A stretch of DNA of 64,000 bases from Leptospira adleri (GCF_002811985.1 NZ_NPDU01000001.1:111410-175409); one strand, 5' to 3'. Counted from the stretch's first letter, positions 40,243 through 50,425 are shown. Notes: generated from the sequence alone by a model not told the origin. Numbers and translations: made by a program.

Positions 40243-41420
40243 TTATTTCCCTTTTTAATTTCTCCATCAAAGTCCTTCAAGGCCTGGAAAGTGGAATCAT
40301 AATCGTTCCAGGCATTCCAAACTACAAATCCATGTGCCCCACTATCGTAAGCGGCTTTCACCTGAGCCTTGATGTAATCGGAGAGCGAAAGTCCCGATTT
40401 TGCAACGGACATATTAAAGCCCTGGATATAGGGAATGACTCTTGTCGTTTTCAGAGACCTTTTAAGGGTGAGAAGAGTTCCGTCATAGACGGTTTGATAA
40501 GGATCCTTAATTCGAGCGGGCATTCCATAGAAATGCGAAGGGTATAACATTGGATAAAGGACATCTACCACTTGGGCAAAAACTTCCACCTTCTGACCAA
40601 TTGAGTCGTTTTGATTAAAAGGAATCCGACCGAATATATCTGCGCCAATATAAGGCAAATTTTCGCATTTCAAGGTTTCGTTTCGAATATTTTTGATGAT
40701 TCCCGAAATGTTTTTGTATCGAGTTTCAAAGGATAGCTTGAGTTGCAAATTATCAGCATAGCGAATATAATCTAATTGAATTTCAGGAAACCCAGATTCG
40801 CATGCAGCCCGAATCGATCGATGAATCGATGAAATCCGCTGATCAGACGGTTTTTCAGTCGGAAGCCCGCCATCAAAATTTACAATCCGCGCAACCGGGT
40901 AAAATCCCTCGGAAATTAAAGAATCCAAAGTTTCTTTGGAAGGCGATTTAGGCTGAACATCGATGACTAGAAAGTTGACTCCATGTGTTTTTCCTTTTCT
41001 ACGAAGTTCTTCGAATGTCTTAACTTTCTTTAATGTCCTTTGCGAAATATAGATTCCTCTAGAGAAATCCGGAAATTTTTGATCCGCACCGGCCCTCAAG
41101 CGTTCTGACTGCTGAGGTGAATCATCCTTATTTTGAACAGTTACGACCTTCGGCTTTGCCTTAAGGATTGGTTCCATTTCGGAAGTTAGCTTTTTCGATT
41201 TCGTTTCGCGAGAAGAAATTACTTTGTTTGAATCCATAGATTTGTTTTCTTCTGCTATAGCATATTGCGGAGTTCCGACTTCAAGTTCAGGCGTCTCCTT
41301 CAATGTTCTGACAGGCTTTTTCCGAGAATTTACCTTTGGAAAAGGAAGCTCAAAATCGGGATAAAGGACGGAAGCGCTAAGGATGAAATATATTAAGAAT
41401 GCGAAGATAACTTTATTCAC
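40239..41420 (-). CDS. Secreted DUF4015 glycoside hydrolase-like protein
   Basis: The 393-residue protein has a signal peptide (about 1-20), a disordered Lys/Ser/Glu-rich stretch (about 30-115) and a TIM-barrel-like domain resembling putative glycosyl hydrolase DUF4015. RGIYIS opens the barrel, then [27 protein letters not shown] near 217-230, [14 protein letters not shown] near 290 and a closing [11 protein letters not shown]. The Asp and Tyr residues of the LDYIRY strand fit a catalytic end. The function may be cleavage of an envelope or matrix glycan. It is convergent with the crotonase gene. Confidence 0.8.
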   Translation of the reverse strand: MNKVIFAFLIYFILSASVLYPDFELPFPKVNSRKKPVRTLKETPELEVGTPQYAIAEENKSMDSNKVISSRETKSKKLTSEMEPILKAKPKVVTVQNKDDSPQQSERLRAGADQKFPDFSRGIYISQRTLKKVKTFEELRRKGKTHGVNFLVIDVQPKSPSKETLDSLISEGFYPVARIVNFDGGLPTEKPSDQRISSIHRSIRAACESGFPEIQLDYIRYADNLQLKLSFETRYKNISGIIKNIRNETLKCENLPYIGADIFGRIPFNQNDSIGQKVEVFAQVVDVLYPMLYPSHFYGMPARIKDPYQTVYDGTLLTLKRSLKTTRVIPYIQGFNMSVAKSGLSLSDYIKAQVKAAYDSGAHGFVVWNAWNDYDSTFQALKDFDGEIKKGNN

Positions 41421-41570
41421 TGTTTTAATAAAAAGGTTGAGTATTGTTGATTTCTTTAGTAAATGTCGGAATTCAACGATTAGAACTAAAAGAATCCGGG
41501 AAAAGAATTAATTTCTTTTTAAAAGTCTACAAAATACAATATAGCAAAAAATCTTCTTCGGAGGTAAAAG

Positions 41571-42512
41571 ATGCCTACCGGTCTCATTTTTTCGGAAACG
41601 TTTCTTTACCATAATTCAAATTCTCAATTTCCTCATTATGACAGCCCCGATAGGCTATTGGCCTGTATGGAATTGCTTCAAAAGACGACCTATTTCTCCT
41701 TACTCCACAAGCCGGAAATTAAAGAAATATCAATTGATTCTTTAAACGAAGTCCACTCCAGAAATCATATCCGGAAAATAGAAAGCTCTAAAGGAAAGAA
41801 AGGTTTTTTCGATCCTGATACACCTTTTACAGAAAAATCATGGATATCGGCCTTTAAGGCGGCTAGCTCCGGAACAACGATGGTGGATGCCTTGTTGGAA
41901 GGCAAAATCAAGAACGGATTTTCTCTTCTTAGGCCGCCAGGACACCATGCAGAAGGTGACCGGATTATGGGCTTCTGTCTGTTGAACAATATTGCAATAA
42001 CAGCTAAATATCTTCAGATCCAAGGATTTAAGAAGATTTTCATTTTAGATTGGGATGTTCACCATGGAAATGGAACCCAGGAAATTTTTTATAGGGACGC
42101 AAATGTATTCTTCCTGTCGGTTCATCAATTTCCCTTTTATCCTATGACTGGACTTCCGACTGAAACTGGCGAAGGCATCGGAATAGGAACAACACAAAAT
42201 TTTCCGCTCCAAGCTGAAACGGAAGATTATACTTATATTCGAATCTTTAAGAACTCTATCGTGCCGACCATCGAAAAATTCAGTCCGGATATAATCTTAA
42301 TTTCCGCAGGATTTGACGCCCATAAGAACGATCCACTTGGAGGAATGCGCGTATCAACTCAAGGTTTCGAAGAATTAACCAGGATCATTCTCGAGTGTGC
42401 GAAATACACTTGTGAAGGTCGTGTTTTATCTTTTTTAGAAGGGGGTTACGACTTAGAAGCGTTGTCAGATTGCGTCGAGGCGCACATTGCAGTGCTTCAA
42501 TCTTTTTCTTAA
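41571..42512 (+). CDS. Histone deacetylase/acetoin utilisation family protein
   Basis: The 313-residue protein has the arginase-deacetylase fold motifs: RPPGHHAEG (about 124), DWDVHHGNGTQ (about 160) with two zinc ligands, and SAGFDAHKNDPLGG (about 243) with the third. The catalytic His pair and zinc site are complete, so it should be an active zinc amidohydrolase. Bacterial relatives deacetylate polyamines, acetoin-pathway proteins or acetyl-lysine; the substrate cannot be told. GGAGG before the ATG is a strong ribosome binding site. Confidence 0.9.
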   Translation: MPTGLIFSETFLYHNSNSQFPHYDSPDRLLACMELLQKTTYFSLLHKPEIKEISIDSLNEVHSRNHIRKIESSKGKKGFFDPDTPFTEKSWISAFKAASSGTTMVDALLEGKIKNGFSLLRPPGHHAEGDRIMGFCLLNNIAITAKYLQIQGFKKIFILDWDVHHGNGTQEIFYRDANVFFLSVHQFPFYPMTGLPTETGEGIGIGTTQNFPLQAETEDYTYIRIFKNSIVPTIEKFSPDIILISAGFDAHKNDPLGGMRVSTQGFEELTRIILECAKYTCEGRVLSFLEGGYDLEALSDCVEAHIAVLQSFS

Positions 42513-42577
42513 AAAAATCATCAGTTTTGCGCTTTTAGAGTAATCTCTTGGAACCTTATTCTATAGAGGATAAGAAA

Positions 42578-43090
42578 ATGAATCAAATTCAAGAAACTAC
42601 GGAGTATTATGGAAAATCAAAAAAGGATATTGGCCCTTCCGATCTACTTTTACCAAAACATTTAGAAGGATATTTAAAGAAGAAGATTAAGAAACACGGA
42701 AATCTTAAGAATTACTTTCATTATGTAATGATCAGATTTCAAGAAAGGAATCTTTTCTCGAAATTTCCCGACTCTGCTTTTCGAAAAACCCTTTATCAAT
42801 CTAAGAAACAAAATTTAATCCGATTTTCATTTAGGCCTGATCACCAAGATTGGTATGAGGCAAAACTCGCCGGTTTCTATTTTGGAATTTCAATTTGTAA
42901 ACTTTTTTCCAGATTGGTAGAAAATGATAGAGAGGAGGACTTGCCTCTCGAAAATCAGAAAATAGAGATTTTGAAGATGAGAAGGGGAAACCTAAGACCA
43001 ATTTACTTTTATTTTACGATTCTATCGAATCAGAAAATGATTCTAAAAAGACTTTCTAAAAAACAAAATTTCCAGTTAAACACGGCATAA
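42578..43090 (+). CDS. DUF1564-like Leptospira protein
   Basis: The 170-residue basic protein has the layout I associate with the Leptospira-specific DUF1564 family: an N-terminal LLLPKHL segment, a central LYQSKKQNLIRFSFRPDHQDWYE (split over about 75-100), and a following helix with ISICKLFSRLV. The family resembles small DNA-binding proteins, but the function is unknown. GAGGATAAGAAA before the ATG at 42578 decides the start over an in-frame TTG ten codons earlier. The local sequence is richer in A/T than neighbouring genes. Confidence 0.55.
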   Translation: MNQIQETTEYYGKSKKDIGPSDLLLPKHLEGYLKKKIKKHGNLKNYFHYVMIRFQERNLFSKFPDSAFRKTLYQSKKQNLIRFSFRPDHQDWYEAKLAGFYFGISICKLFSRLVENDREEDLPLENQKIEILKMRRGNLRPIYFYFTILSNQKMILKRLSKKQNFQLNTA

Positions 43091-43132
43091 ATTTCCCAAT
43101 TTTTCCAAATAGATTCCGATATTCAACTTAGA

Positions 43133-43489
43133 ATGAAAGTTTCATTGGAAGAACTCAACCAGATAGAAAAAAGATTTCGAAACTACATCTTTGTTCTAGA
43201 TTTTCTTCTGAGGGAGACTCGGACTGAGCTCACTGAAAACCGAGCTAAAAGAGAAACATGGTTGGAAGGTCACGAGAATTGGAAAAAGAAACGTTATTCA
43301 ACGAATCGAGACGATCTCTCCCGACTAGAAAAAGTAATTAAAAAAGAGGGTTACAATCGGGAATTCCGACCACTCCAAAATACTTTCGATTCTAAAAGCG
43401 GAGGCTCTATGAGGACAGGTTCCGAATTATGTTTTCGACCTCAAACCCCTCAGCTGATAAACTGCGAACCTTATTCTATGGGGAATTGA
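43133..43489 (+). CDS. Hypothetical small basic protein
   Basis: The 118-residue frame opens with ATG and has a predicted helical first half (KVSLEELNQIEKRFRNYIFVLD) rich in charged residues, then a low-complexity tail. The ribosome binding site is weak (TTAGA). It follows the DUF1564-like gene by 42 bases and shares its A/T-rich composition, so the two may have been acquired together. I do not recognise it, and it might be non-coding in its second half. Confidence 0.42.
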   Translation: MKVSLEELNQIEKRFRNYIFVLDFLLRETRTELTENRAKRETWLEGHENWKKKRYSTNRDDLSRLEKVIKKEGYNREFRPLQNTFDSKSGGSMRTGSELCFRPQTPQLINCEPYSMGN

Positions 43490-43588
43490 CTTTAGTCTGA
43501 GTTTATTCCGATAGTTTCGTAAAAAATTCTTGAAATTATGTCTCTTTTCAACGTTTATAGAGATTAGAGCGAAGGTAAGAATTTAATT

Positions 43589-45613
43589 ATGCGTTTCAAT
43601 AAACTTCTTATTCTCCTCTCCCTCTTAATTTCTTTTTCGTTGAGTTCCGACGGCTTACCTAATTTTTCTATCCAGGAAAAAGAAGCGAGAACTCACTTCA
43701 CAAGGGGATTTTCCTATTTTAACAATTCTCAATATGCTTCCTCCAGAGAAAGTTTTCTCAAAGCTCTCTCAATCAAAAGCGACTTTACGTTGGCGAGGCT
43801 TCTTCTATCTAATTCCTATTATCTTTCAGGCGACTGGCCAGAGAGCATGTCGGAATTAGAACAAATTGAAGGTAATACAGGGCTCAATCAGATCCAAAAA
43901 GCCCGATTAGACGCTCTCCGAATTAATCTTGCCGGTGGAAGCCAGGATTCCGGGGTAAAATATTACTCTGCACTCTTAGGGGACGAACTCCGACGTTTTA
44001 GATTCAGAAATCCTTCCGACGTTGCGATTGATGACGACGGATTCCTCTACGTTCTTTCCTTTGATACGGCTAATATTGTAAAATTTGATCCCAACGGAAA
44101 CCCCGTAGATAATTTCAAAGGATCCTTAGGTCGGAATTTATCGGGCCCACTTTTCTTTTCGCTCCGAGGAACCTCGATCTTCGTTTCCGATTATAAAGCG
44201 GATAAGATCTACGAATTCAATACCAGGGGGGAATATCGGAATCGCTTTGGAAAAACGGGAAAATCAGTCGGAGAATTTCACGGACCAACGGGAATTTTTT
44301 TCACAAAGGATGGTTATCTCTTCGTTTCCGATTCCGGAAATAACCGAGTGCAAAAACTCAAAAGTGACGGCACTTTTCTCCAAGAAATCGGAGTCGGAAC
44401 TCTTCGCAATCCATCCGGGATCAAAGTGAACGCAAAGGGTGAAATCTACGTCTCCGATCGCGGCAACTCCCGGATCGCGGTTTTTGATACGGAAGGAAAT
44501 TTTTTACGAGAGATAAGTAACCCCATACTATCGTCACCCCGCAATCTTACGATTCGAAAAAACGAACTTCATATCGCCGATGAAAAGAACGGGCTTGTGG
44601 TTTACAATACTCTGGAAAATACGTGGAAAGTTCTCGATTCGTTTCGAGATTCTAAGAATGTGACTCGAAAGCTGAATCAACCTTTTTCCTCCGCCTTCGA
44701 TTACACAGGAACTCAATATATTGCCGACTTCAATCGCCACCGAGTTGAAATCTTCAGCCCGGCAAATCAACTTTCTTCCAATTTGGATGTCGTAGTTGAA
44801 AAAGTTCTTAACAGAGAATATCCAGATATCTCTGTTTTCTTGAGAGTCAGAGACAGATCCGGCCGCGACATCAAGGCAATTCCCAGAAACTCCTTTAGAG
44901 TTTATGAATATGGAAACCTCTCCCCTCTCATCGGCCTCGCCGATATGCAACAATACAACGATAGAATCTCTTTATCTCTGATCTATGAGAATACTCCGGA
45001 AGTAAAGGCTGCATATTCAGTTTTTGAAAAGTCACTCCGTCCTCTTCTAACTTCTCTCAGACAATACGACGGAGTAGAGGTTCTTCGTTCCGGGACGGAG
45101 CTTATAAAAGCGTCCGACTTCAATTATTCGATGCATGAGATTTTTAGAATATTACGAACTTCTCCGAGTGACCCTTCTTCAAAGACGGGCAAGTCCATCT
45201 ACAGAGGGATCTCGGATCTTTTGGATCGTCTCGGGCCGAGAGCGGTTCTTGTTTTAGTCTCCGGGAATTCCAACGCCGATTCTTTTACTCAGATTTCTCC
45301 GGAAAAAATCATACGTTATTCGAAAGCTCATTCCATCCCGGTTTATTTTTTATCTCTTTCCGATAACGGCCCGGCGGTAGAAACCTACAAAACCATCGCC
45401 AATTCTACGGGCGGAAAATTCATTCTCATACCCGGAGAAGGTCAGGAAAAAACGCTCTACGAATCGATTCGTTCCCATAAAGACAGACGTTATATCGTAT
45501 CTTTCAAAAGCAGGGTGGACGCGGACAAAAAAGATTTTTATATTCCTCTTATCTTAGAGGCGAATTTTAGAAACGCCTCAGGAAAAGCCGAAGCGGGATT
45601 TTTTACAAAATGA
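43589..45613 (+). CDS. Exported TPR - NHL repeat - vWA-like protein
   Basis: The 674-residue protein has a signal peptide (about 1-20), two or three TPR units (about 30-115) and five or six NHL beta-propeller blades (about 145-395; LRRFRFRNPSDVAIDDDG, FHGPTGIFFTKDGYLFVSD, LRNPSGIKVNAKGEIYVSD). A C-terminal vWA-like domain occupies about 415-670. The metal-ion site of vWA domains (DxSxS) is replaced by IYENTPE, so metal binding is unlikely. The next gene starts in the stop codon (ATGA). The pair probably acts in the envelope as scaffold or adhesion proteins; the partner is unknown. Confidence 0.8.
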   Translation: MRFNKLLILLSLLISFSLSSDGLPNFSIQEKEARTHFTRGFSYFNNSQYASSRESFLKALSIKSDFTLARLLLSNSYYLSGDWPESMSELEQIEGNTGLNQIQKARLDALRINLAGGSQDSGVKYYSALLGDELRRFRFRNPSDVAIDDDGFLYVLSFDTANIVKFDPNGNPVDNFKGSLGRNLSGPLFFSLRGTSIFVSDYKADKIYEFNTRGEYRNRFGKTGKSVGEFHGPTGIFFTKDGYLFVSDSGNNRVQKLKSDGTFLQEIGVGTLRNPSGIKVNAKGEIYVSDRGNSRIAVFDTEGNFLREISNPILSSPRNLTIRKNELHIADEKNGLVVYNTLENTWKVLDSFRDSKNVTRKLNQPFSSAFDYTGTQYIADFNRHRVEIFSPANQLSSNLDVVVEKVLNREYPDISVFLRVRDRSGRDIKAIPRNSFRVYEYGNLSPLIGLADMQQYNDRISLSLIYENTPEVKAAYSVFEKSLRPLLTSLRQYDGVEVLRSGTELIKASDFNYSMHEIFRILRTSPSDPSSKTGKSIYRGISDLLDRLGPRAVLVLVSGNSNADSFTQISPEKIIRYSKAHSIPVYFLSLSDNGPAVETYKTIANSTGGKFILIPGEGQEKTLYESIRSHKDRRYIVSFKSRVDADKKDFYIPLILEANFRNASGKAEAGFFTK

Positions 45614-47619
45614 TTTTCAGTCTTCTTCGACAAAAACGTGTTTTAGTTTTTTTTCTCCTCTTTATCCTTGGGACTTCGATCGCCTCTCAAGACACGGTTC
45701 GTAAAATTCAGGAAGGCGAAAATTCCCTCAAAGAAAGAAATTACGCCGGAGCCTATCAGTCTTTTACGGACGCGGTCAAATCGAATCCAATGTCGATCCG
45801 TTCGCTTTTGGGTCTGGCGGAATCCGCAAAACATCTTCATAAATACAACGAATCCTTTGAAGCATTCAGTAAAGCGCTAAACCTAGAGCCGGATAACAAA
45901 AGCGCACTCAAAGGGGCGGCTTTGGCATTCGCGAGAAAAAAAGAATATCAGAATGCCCTCAATCTCTTAAAGCCGTCTTTGGATACGGATCCCTTTGATC
46001 CGATCCTGGCTCCGGTGCAAATTCAAATTCTCTTAGAGATGGGAAATTTCGAATCGGCTCTAAAAAGACTGGAAGCCTCGCGATCTAAATTACAAAATTC
46101 TAAAGAAGTTCAAATTTTAGAAGCAAAGGTCAACGGAAAGACGGGCAACTTCTCCAAGGCTTATCATCTCTGGAACGGAGTTCTTGCCGGCTCCTCCGAT
46201 GATCCCGATCTTTTTTTCAATCTCGCGCAACTCTTAATGGATTGGGCTGAAAAAAGTCCCCTTGGAGAGAGAAGACAAAAATTAGAAGCCGCCGCCGAAA
46301 AATTAGAGAGGGCCGTTTCTCTCTATCCCGATTTTGAGGAAGCGATTGATGCATTGATAAGAATTCGAATCTGGCAAAACGATTTTGCGGCGGCTGTCCT
46401 TCTTTCCAGAAAGCTCGTCTCTTTATATCCGCAAAATCCTTCCTTTCTTTATCTAAAAGCGTTTGCCGAGGAAAAAGAAACCAACAAAGATTCTTCTCAG
46501 GTACGCAAGGACTCCCTCAAAAACGACTTAACTGAAATATTAAGATTAGATGATTTAGATTCCATCTCGAGACAGAAAGCAGAATCGGTGGCGCTCGTCC
46601 ATTTCCCGGAAAATCATTCCTTTCGCAGAAAATTAGGCGATTATAGAATGCAACGTTTTCGTTCTTCTAAAAACTCTCTTCTCTACGATATGTCTTCCCA
46701 TCATCTCGCTTCGGCGAGAGATTTGATTCCCGGTCAACCCGAAGTTCAGTTCCAAACACTTTCCGAATACAAAAGAACAGGATTCTTTCCCCGTTATCTT
46801 AATCTTCTTTTGTTTTTAAGAAAAAAATATCCGGAGAACGAAAAGTATCAGTACGAGATAGAAAATCTTCTGAACTCCATGAAACAATCGATCGGTTACA
46901 AGGAAGGAATGATCGAGATCACAGGCGACAATCTCCTTGAAAATTACGGAAGAACTCCGCCGATTCTCCTTGTTTTCGATCTCACCGACAAATCCTTCTT
47001 AGGCGATTATCCAGATCTTTCCCTTTTGGTTTCCTCGTCCGTCCGCAGAATTCTTTCGCTCAATCCTACAATCTCGCTTTCCGAAGTATTGGAATCCGCG
47101 AGAAGCAATCCGTCCTCTTTCAATCTTACTCCCGATAGTTATATGGGCACCCTTCCCTACTCCGAATCTTCTTTTCTTAAGGTTAAGGATTCCGCGAAAA
47201 ACGGAGCGAAGCCAAGGTTCGTAGTTTACGGATCTCTAAAATACGAAAATCATTCTTTGAATATTGATTGGACGATTAAGGACACAAAACACGAAAAGAT
47301 TCTTAACACGTTTCGGGTTTTCGCAAAAGGACGGGACTTTCTTCCCGAAGCCGCGACAAGATCGGCTTCCAAAATTTTGGCGTCCATTCCCCCGTCCGCG
47401 TCCGTTATCAAAGTCAAAGACGAAGATATTATCGTAAACGCCGGGACCTTGGACGGTTTGAAAAAAGGTTCAAAAATACAAATCTACAACACTTCCGGAA
47501 AATCGGGCGAAGCGACCATAGAAGAAACGGATTATTTTCTTTCGAGGGCGGTTCCGGATAACGGCATCAACGGTTTGAAAACAATTTCAGAAGGAGATCG
47601 AGTCCTTTGGAAACGTTAG
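45610..47619 (+). CDS. Exported TPR protein with FlgT/CsgG-like C-terminal domains
   Basis: The 669-residue protein has a signal peptide (about 1-25) and TPR repeats over about 28-420. A C-terminal region follows with a TolB/CsgG-like strand set (PILLVFDLTDKS near 455; VVYGSLKYENHSLNIDWTIKD near 535-560) and a final SH3-like FlgT_C pattern (VNAGTLDGLKKGSKIQIY near 615). CsgG/FlgT proteins bind surface structures or assembly machinery. ATGA overlap couples it to the NHL protein. It ends four bases into the convergent HesB-like gene. Confidence 0.78.
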   Translation: MIFSLLRQKRVLVFFLLFILGTSIASQDTVRKIQEGENSLKERNYAGAYQSFTDAVKSNPMSIRSLLGLAESAKHLHKYNESFEAFSKALNLEPDNKSALKGAALAFARKKEYQNALNLLKPSLDTDPFDPILAPVQIQILLEMGNFESALKRLEASRSKLQNSKEVQILEAKVNGKTGNFSKAYHLWNGVLAGSSDDPDLFFNLAQLLMDWAEKSPLGERRQKLEAAAEKLERAVSLYPDFEEAIDALIRIRIWQNDFAAAVLLSRKLVSLYPQNPSFLYLKAFAEEKETNKDSSQVRKDSLKNDLTEILRLDDLDSISRQKAESVALVHFPENHSFRRKLGDYRMQRFRSSKNSLLYDMSSHHLASARDLIPGQPEVQFQTLSEYKRTGFFPRYLNLLLFLRKKYPENEKYQYEIENLLNSMKQSIGYKEGMIEITGDNLLENYGRTPPILLVFDLTDKSFLGDYPDLSLLVSSSVRRILSLNPTISLSEVLESARSNPSSFNLTPDSYMGTLPYSESSFLKVKDSAKNGAKPRFVVYGSLKYENHSLNIDWTIKDTKHEKILNTFRVFAKGRDFLPEAATRSASKILASIPPSASVIKVKDEDIIVNAGTLDGLKKGSKIQIYNTSGKSGEATIEETDYFLSRAVPDNGINGLKTISEGDRVLWKR

Positions 47620-48218
47620 TCTCTTCTTGGTGGGAATTCGCTGAAATAGTCTAAAATCAGATCCGCGATTTTCTTTTCCGTTTCCAAAATCCCTTCCGGA
47701 TCGGGCCTTGCTTTCAAAACGATTTTCCAATTTCGCCCCAGGATTTCTATTTTAGATATTCTGAATATGTTCCATTCTTCCGGAAGCCAGTTTGGAAATT
47801 TTCCCGCAACGTAGACTTCCTTTCTACGCTCGTCCTCGAATACAAAACGATTGACGGTAATTCGAAAACGATTGAGAACCGATCCATATTCTATTTCCAA
47901 ATCGACGTCCGGATAGATCCGAAAATCAAAATTCTCCTCGTCCCAATCCAATCTGGATCCTTCCAGACAGATTTCATCCTCTTTAGAAACTTGCAGAGGA
48001 ATCGGATACGAATACAAAGTCTTTTGATTTTTCTTTTGATCGTAACCGACTTGAACGTCGACCCTATGTTGTTTTCTTTCGATCCGAATTTGGAACGCAG
48101 ACTGATTTCTGTTTTCCAAATGTTTTTGTATTACGGAAATTGCAGTTTCGGAAAATTGAAGCGGCAAAAGACTAAACTTCGGGGCGAATGAAAGTTTTTT
48201 AAAAAAATTGACAGTCAT
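47616..48218 (-). CDS. HesB/IscA-like fold protein without cysteines
   Basis: The first 110 residues of this 200-residue protein follow the HesB/IscA (Fe-S_biosyn) pattern: LQFSETAISVIQKHLENR near 20-37, a beta strand with IRIERKQHRVDVQVGY, then VSKEDEICLEGSRLDWDE and FDFRIYPD. In IscA the three iron-sulfur ligands are cysteines; none is present here, so it cannot bind a cluster in the usual way. The C-terminal half is unrecognised. The start lies within 11 bases of the divergent SRPBCC start region. The assignment rests on pattern memory and needs a profile search. Confidence 0.55.
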   Translation of the reverse strand: MTVNFFKKLSFAPKFSLLPLQFSETAISVIQKHLENRNQSAFQIRIERKQHRVDVQVGYDQKKNQKTLYSYPIPLQVSKEDEICLEGSRLDWDEENFDFRIYPDVDLEIEYGSVLNRFRITVNRFVFEDERRKEVYVAGKFPNWLPEEWNIFRISKIEILGRNWKIVLKARPDPEGILETEKKIADLILDYFSEFPPRRD

Positions 48219-48756
48219 CGAATTTTATTTCCGGTCTTCTCGAAATTCCATCATCTCGCAGGTCAAAGTTTTTGTGGAATCTGTATTTATTTGTAAATCC
48301 ATTTTCGATTGCAGCGTGGAGAAACTCTTTTCGTTTCACGAATCTCCGGAAGGTTTCGAAAGTCTCGTATCAACCGATCCCGGTGTGAAAGTGATTCAAA
48401 GACCTAAAAACATCCGACCGGGATCGGTTGCGATCCTGAAAGTTCATCCATTCCCTTTTTTCTCTTGGACTTGGATCGCCGAACATCTGGAATATTCTCA
48501 AAACGAAAGATTCACCGATATTCAAAAAGAAGGTCCGTTCCCGTTCTTTCTCCACGAACATCTTTTCAGTTCCGTTGATGGAAACCGTTCTCAACTGGAG
48601 GATAGAATCTTCTTCGAAGCTCCGCTGCATTTTTTATCCTCGAAGATCGTTCTTTCGATGTTGAAAAAACAATTTCTAAAACGACATGAGATCACTTCGA
48701 AACAACTTTCCGTTTTCTGGAAGAATTTATTCTGCGGTCCTATGGATTCTTTTTGA
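48208..48756 (+). CDS. SRPBCC (START-like) ligand-binding protein
   Basis: The product (182 residues from TTG 48208) resembles the SRPBCC family of polyketide cyclase/dehydrase-like cavity proteins. VKVFVESVFICKS is the opening strand and LFSFHESPEGFESLV the first helices; RIFFEAPLHFLSS is a later strand. The true start is unclear: TTG 48208 overlaps the divergent HesB-like start by 11 bases, and GTG 48274 would remove the opening strand. Such proteins bind lipids or hydrophobic ligands. The 3' end overlaps mgsA by 17 bases. Confidence 0.6.
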   Translation: MTVIEFYFRSSRNSIISQVKVFVESVFICKSIFDCSVEKLFSFHESPEGFESLVSTDPGVKVIQRPKNIRPGSVAILKVHPFPFFSWTWIAEHLEYSQNERFTDIQKEGPFPFFLHEHLFSSVDGNRSQLEDRIFFEAPLHFLSSKIVLSMLKKQFLKRHEITSKQLSVFWKNLFCGPMDSF

Positions 48757-49189
48757 TCCTCGTGTCGTAGTCGATAAGAACCTTTTTATAAGAATTGATG
48801 AATTGGGGGGAACTGATCATATAATCCGCGGTGGAACGGTTGCACGCCATTGGTATATTATAAAGTACTGCAATTCTAAGCAATGCCTTCACGTCCGGAT
48901 CGTGGGGTTGCGCGGTCAAAGGATCCCAGAAAAAAATCACGATGTCCAAATCCCCTTCCGCGATTTTGGCTCCTATCTGCTGATCCCCTCCCAACGGTCC
49001 GGATAAAAATCTGTAAACCGGAAGTTCGGCTTCTTCGTTTATCAATTTCCCGGTCGTCCCGGTTCCGAATAGATGATGTCTGGACAATATCTCTCGATGC
49101 GTTTTAGCCCATTCCACCAAATCATTCTTTCGATTATCGTGCGCGACCAGTGCGATCCTTTTTGTGGCGGGAACCTGAACTTCTTTCAT
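48740..49189 (-). CDS. mgsA: Methylglyoxal synthase
   Basis: The 149-residue protein has all MgsA motifs: IALVAHDNRK near 13, LFGTGTTGKLI near 40-50 for phosphate binding, SGPLGGDQQIG near 63-73 with the catalytic Asp, and FFWDPLTAQPHDPD near 86-99 with the second Asp and His. It turns dihydroxyacetone phosphate into methylglyoxal, a release valve for triose phosphate. Length fits the family. The weak GAAGA before ATG is the only ribosome binding site. Confidence 0.95.
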   Translation of the reverse strand: MKEVQVPATKRIALVAHDNRKNDLVEWAKTHREILSRHHLFGTGTTGKLINEEAELPVYRFLSGPLGGDQQIGAKIAEGDLDIVIFFWDPLTAQPHDPDVKALLRIAVLYNIPMACNRSTADYMISSPQFINSYKKVLIDYDTRIKKNP

Positions 49190-49336
49190 TCTTCGTTACT
49201 CTTTTAATGTTTGTTTTCAATCTAATTTTTTGATGACGCCCGTCTGCGACCAATCCTAAATTGACCTAGGATATTTTTTTTCCGATTCGATTCCGTTTCG
49301 AATCCTTGTTCACCGCTTCCAAAAAATTAAACTTCT

Positions 49337-50140
49337 ATGAAACCGACTTCATTCTTCTTGATTCTTATCCTCCTCTTTTGCAGCCTTTCACTTCTCACTT
49401 CTCCGGCATTTTCGGACAAAACACCTTCCGAAAAGAAAATCGAAATTCTTATCCCGGATGGAAGTAATCCCGATTCCGCTTGGGGAAAGGATCTTCTTCC
49501 GTTCGAGGACATCGATCTCTTAGGAGATGCGAGCGAGGAAAATTCGAAAAATCATTTTGAAAAATCGAAAGATGATTTCCGAAACGCGCTGGATCGTTTT
49601 AGAAAAGAGAACGAACTCGCGGAAAATAGACGAAAGGATTTCGAACAACAGACGTTCGAAGCCGACCGTTACGAATGGCAAAGAAAAAATCGTAAGGAAA
49701 ATTTCGAAAGATCGATCGCAAGAAATTTAAACAAAGCAAGATCGGATGCGATTCATCTTTTGGTTTCCTCTATGAATTCTTTGGAAAGAATTCAGAACCC
49801 GAAAGTGAGAGATACGGACGGATTTCGTGAATTGCAGGCGGGAATTTATAGGGAATATATCAAACATCAGCTCGTCTTGAAAAACTTTCTCCAAGCGATG
49901 GATTTGCTCGAACGTTATATCCAGATCGGTCCCAAGTATTACGAGGATTCGGAAGCGCAGGGATTTCTTGCGAATTGTTACGAAAGGGCTTATCGGCTTT
50001 CCAAAAAGAATCGAGACGACCAGGCTCGAGAGAAGTACGATATCCTTCGCAAAAAACACGGACTCTTATACGCGGAATATAAATTCGGAAAAGATTCCCC
50101 GGATTTTAAGGAATTCTCCCGGGAACTTTTTCGAGATTGA
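49337..50140 (+). CDS. Exported coiled-coil protein of unknown function
   Basis: The 267-residue protein has a signal peptide (about 1-26), then an acidic short segment. A long charged helical part (about 65-150; [21 protein letters not shown] repeats of Lys/Glu/Arg) is probably coiled coil, and the C-terminal part (about 150-260) has a TPR-like appearance. It looks like a periplasmic adaptor. No family was recognised. It stands alone. Confidence 0.72.
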   Translation: MKPTSFFLILILLFCSLSLLTSPAFSDKTPSEKKIEILIPDGSNPDSAWGKDLLPFEDIDLLGDASEENSKNHFEKSKDDFRNALDRFRKENELAENRRKDFEQQTFEADRYEWQRKNRKENFERSIARNLNKARSDAIHLLVSSMNSLERIQNPKVRDTDGFRELQAGIYREYIKHQLVLKNFLQAMDLLERYIQIGPKYYEDSEAQGFLANCYERAYRLSKKNRDDQAREKYDILRKKHGLLYAEYKFGKDSPDFKEFSRELFRD

Positions 50141-50425
50141 GAGAATAGAATAGTACTGAAAGTCGGAACTCCGGACTTGGGATGTTCGCCAAAATAAATC
50201 TAAAGTTGGATTTTTAGAATTCGTCCTCAAACAAACCAAGAAAGAAAATTTGTTAGAGTTCCTACACGGCTTTCGCTTTTAGAGCGCTGAATCGGTCGAG
50301 TGAAAAGGAGGAGTTCCCGCAAAACTTCGGTCCTTAGACCAATTCTTCCATCGATCTTCCAATAGAGACATATTTTGTAAACTTAAGGGCGTAGGTAAGA
50401 ATCCGGATAGCGATTCGAATTCTTC
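50141..50425. repeat. Intergenic stretch with a reverse-orientation GGAACTC motif
   Basis: GTTAGAGTTCCTACAC at 50252-50267 is a reverse-orientation member of the dispersed motif family. A shortened GGAGTTCCCGC occurs about 45 bases later. No gene was seen in these 285 bases, which lie between convergent genes and probably carry both transcript ends. Confidence 0.45.
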
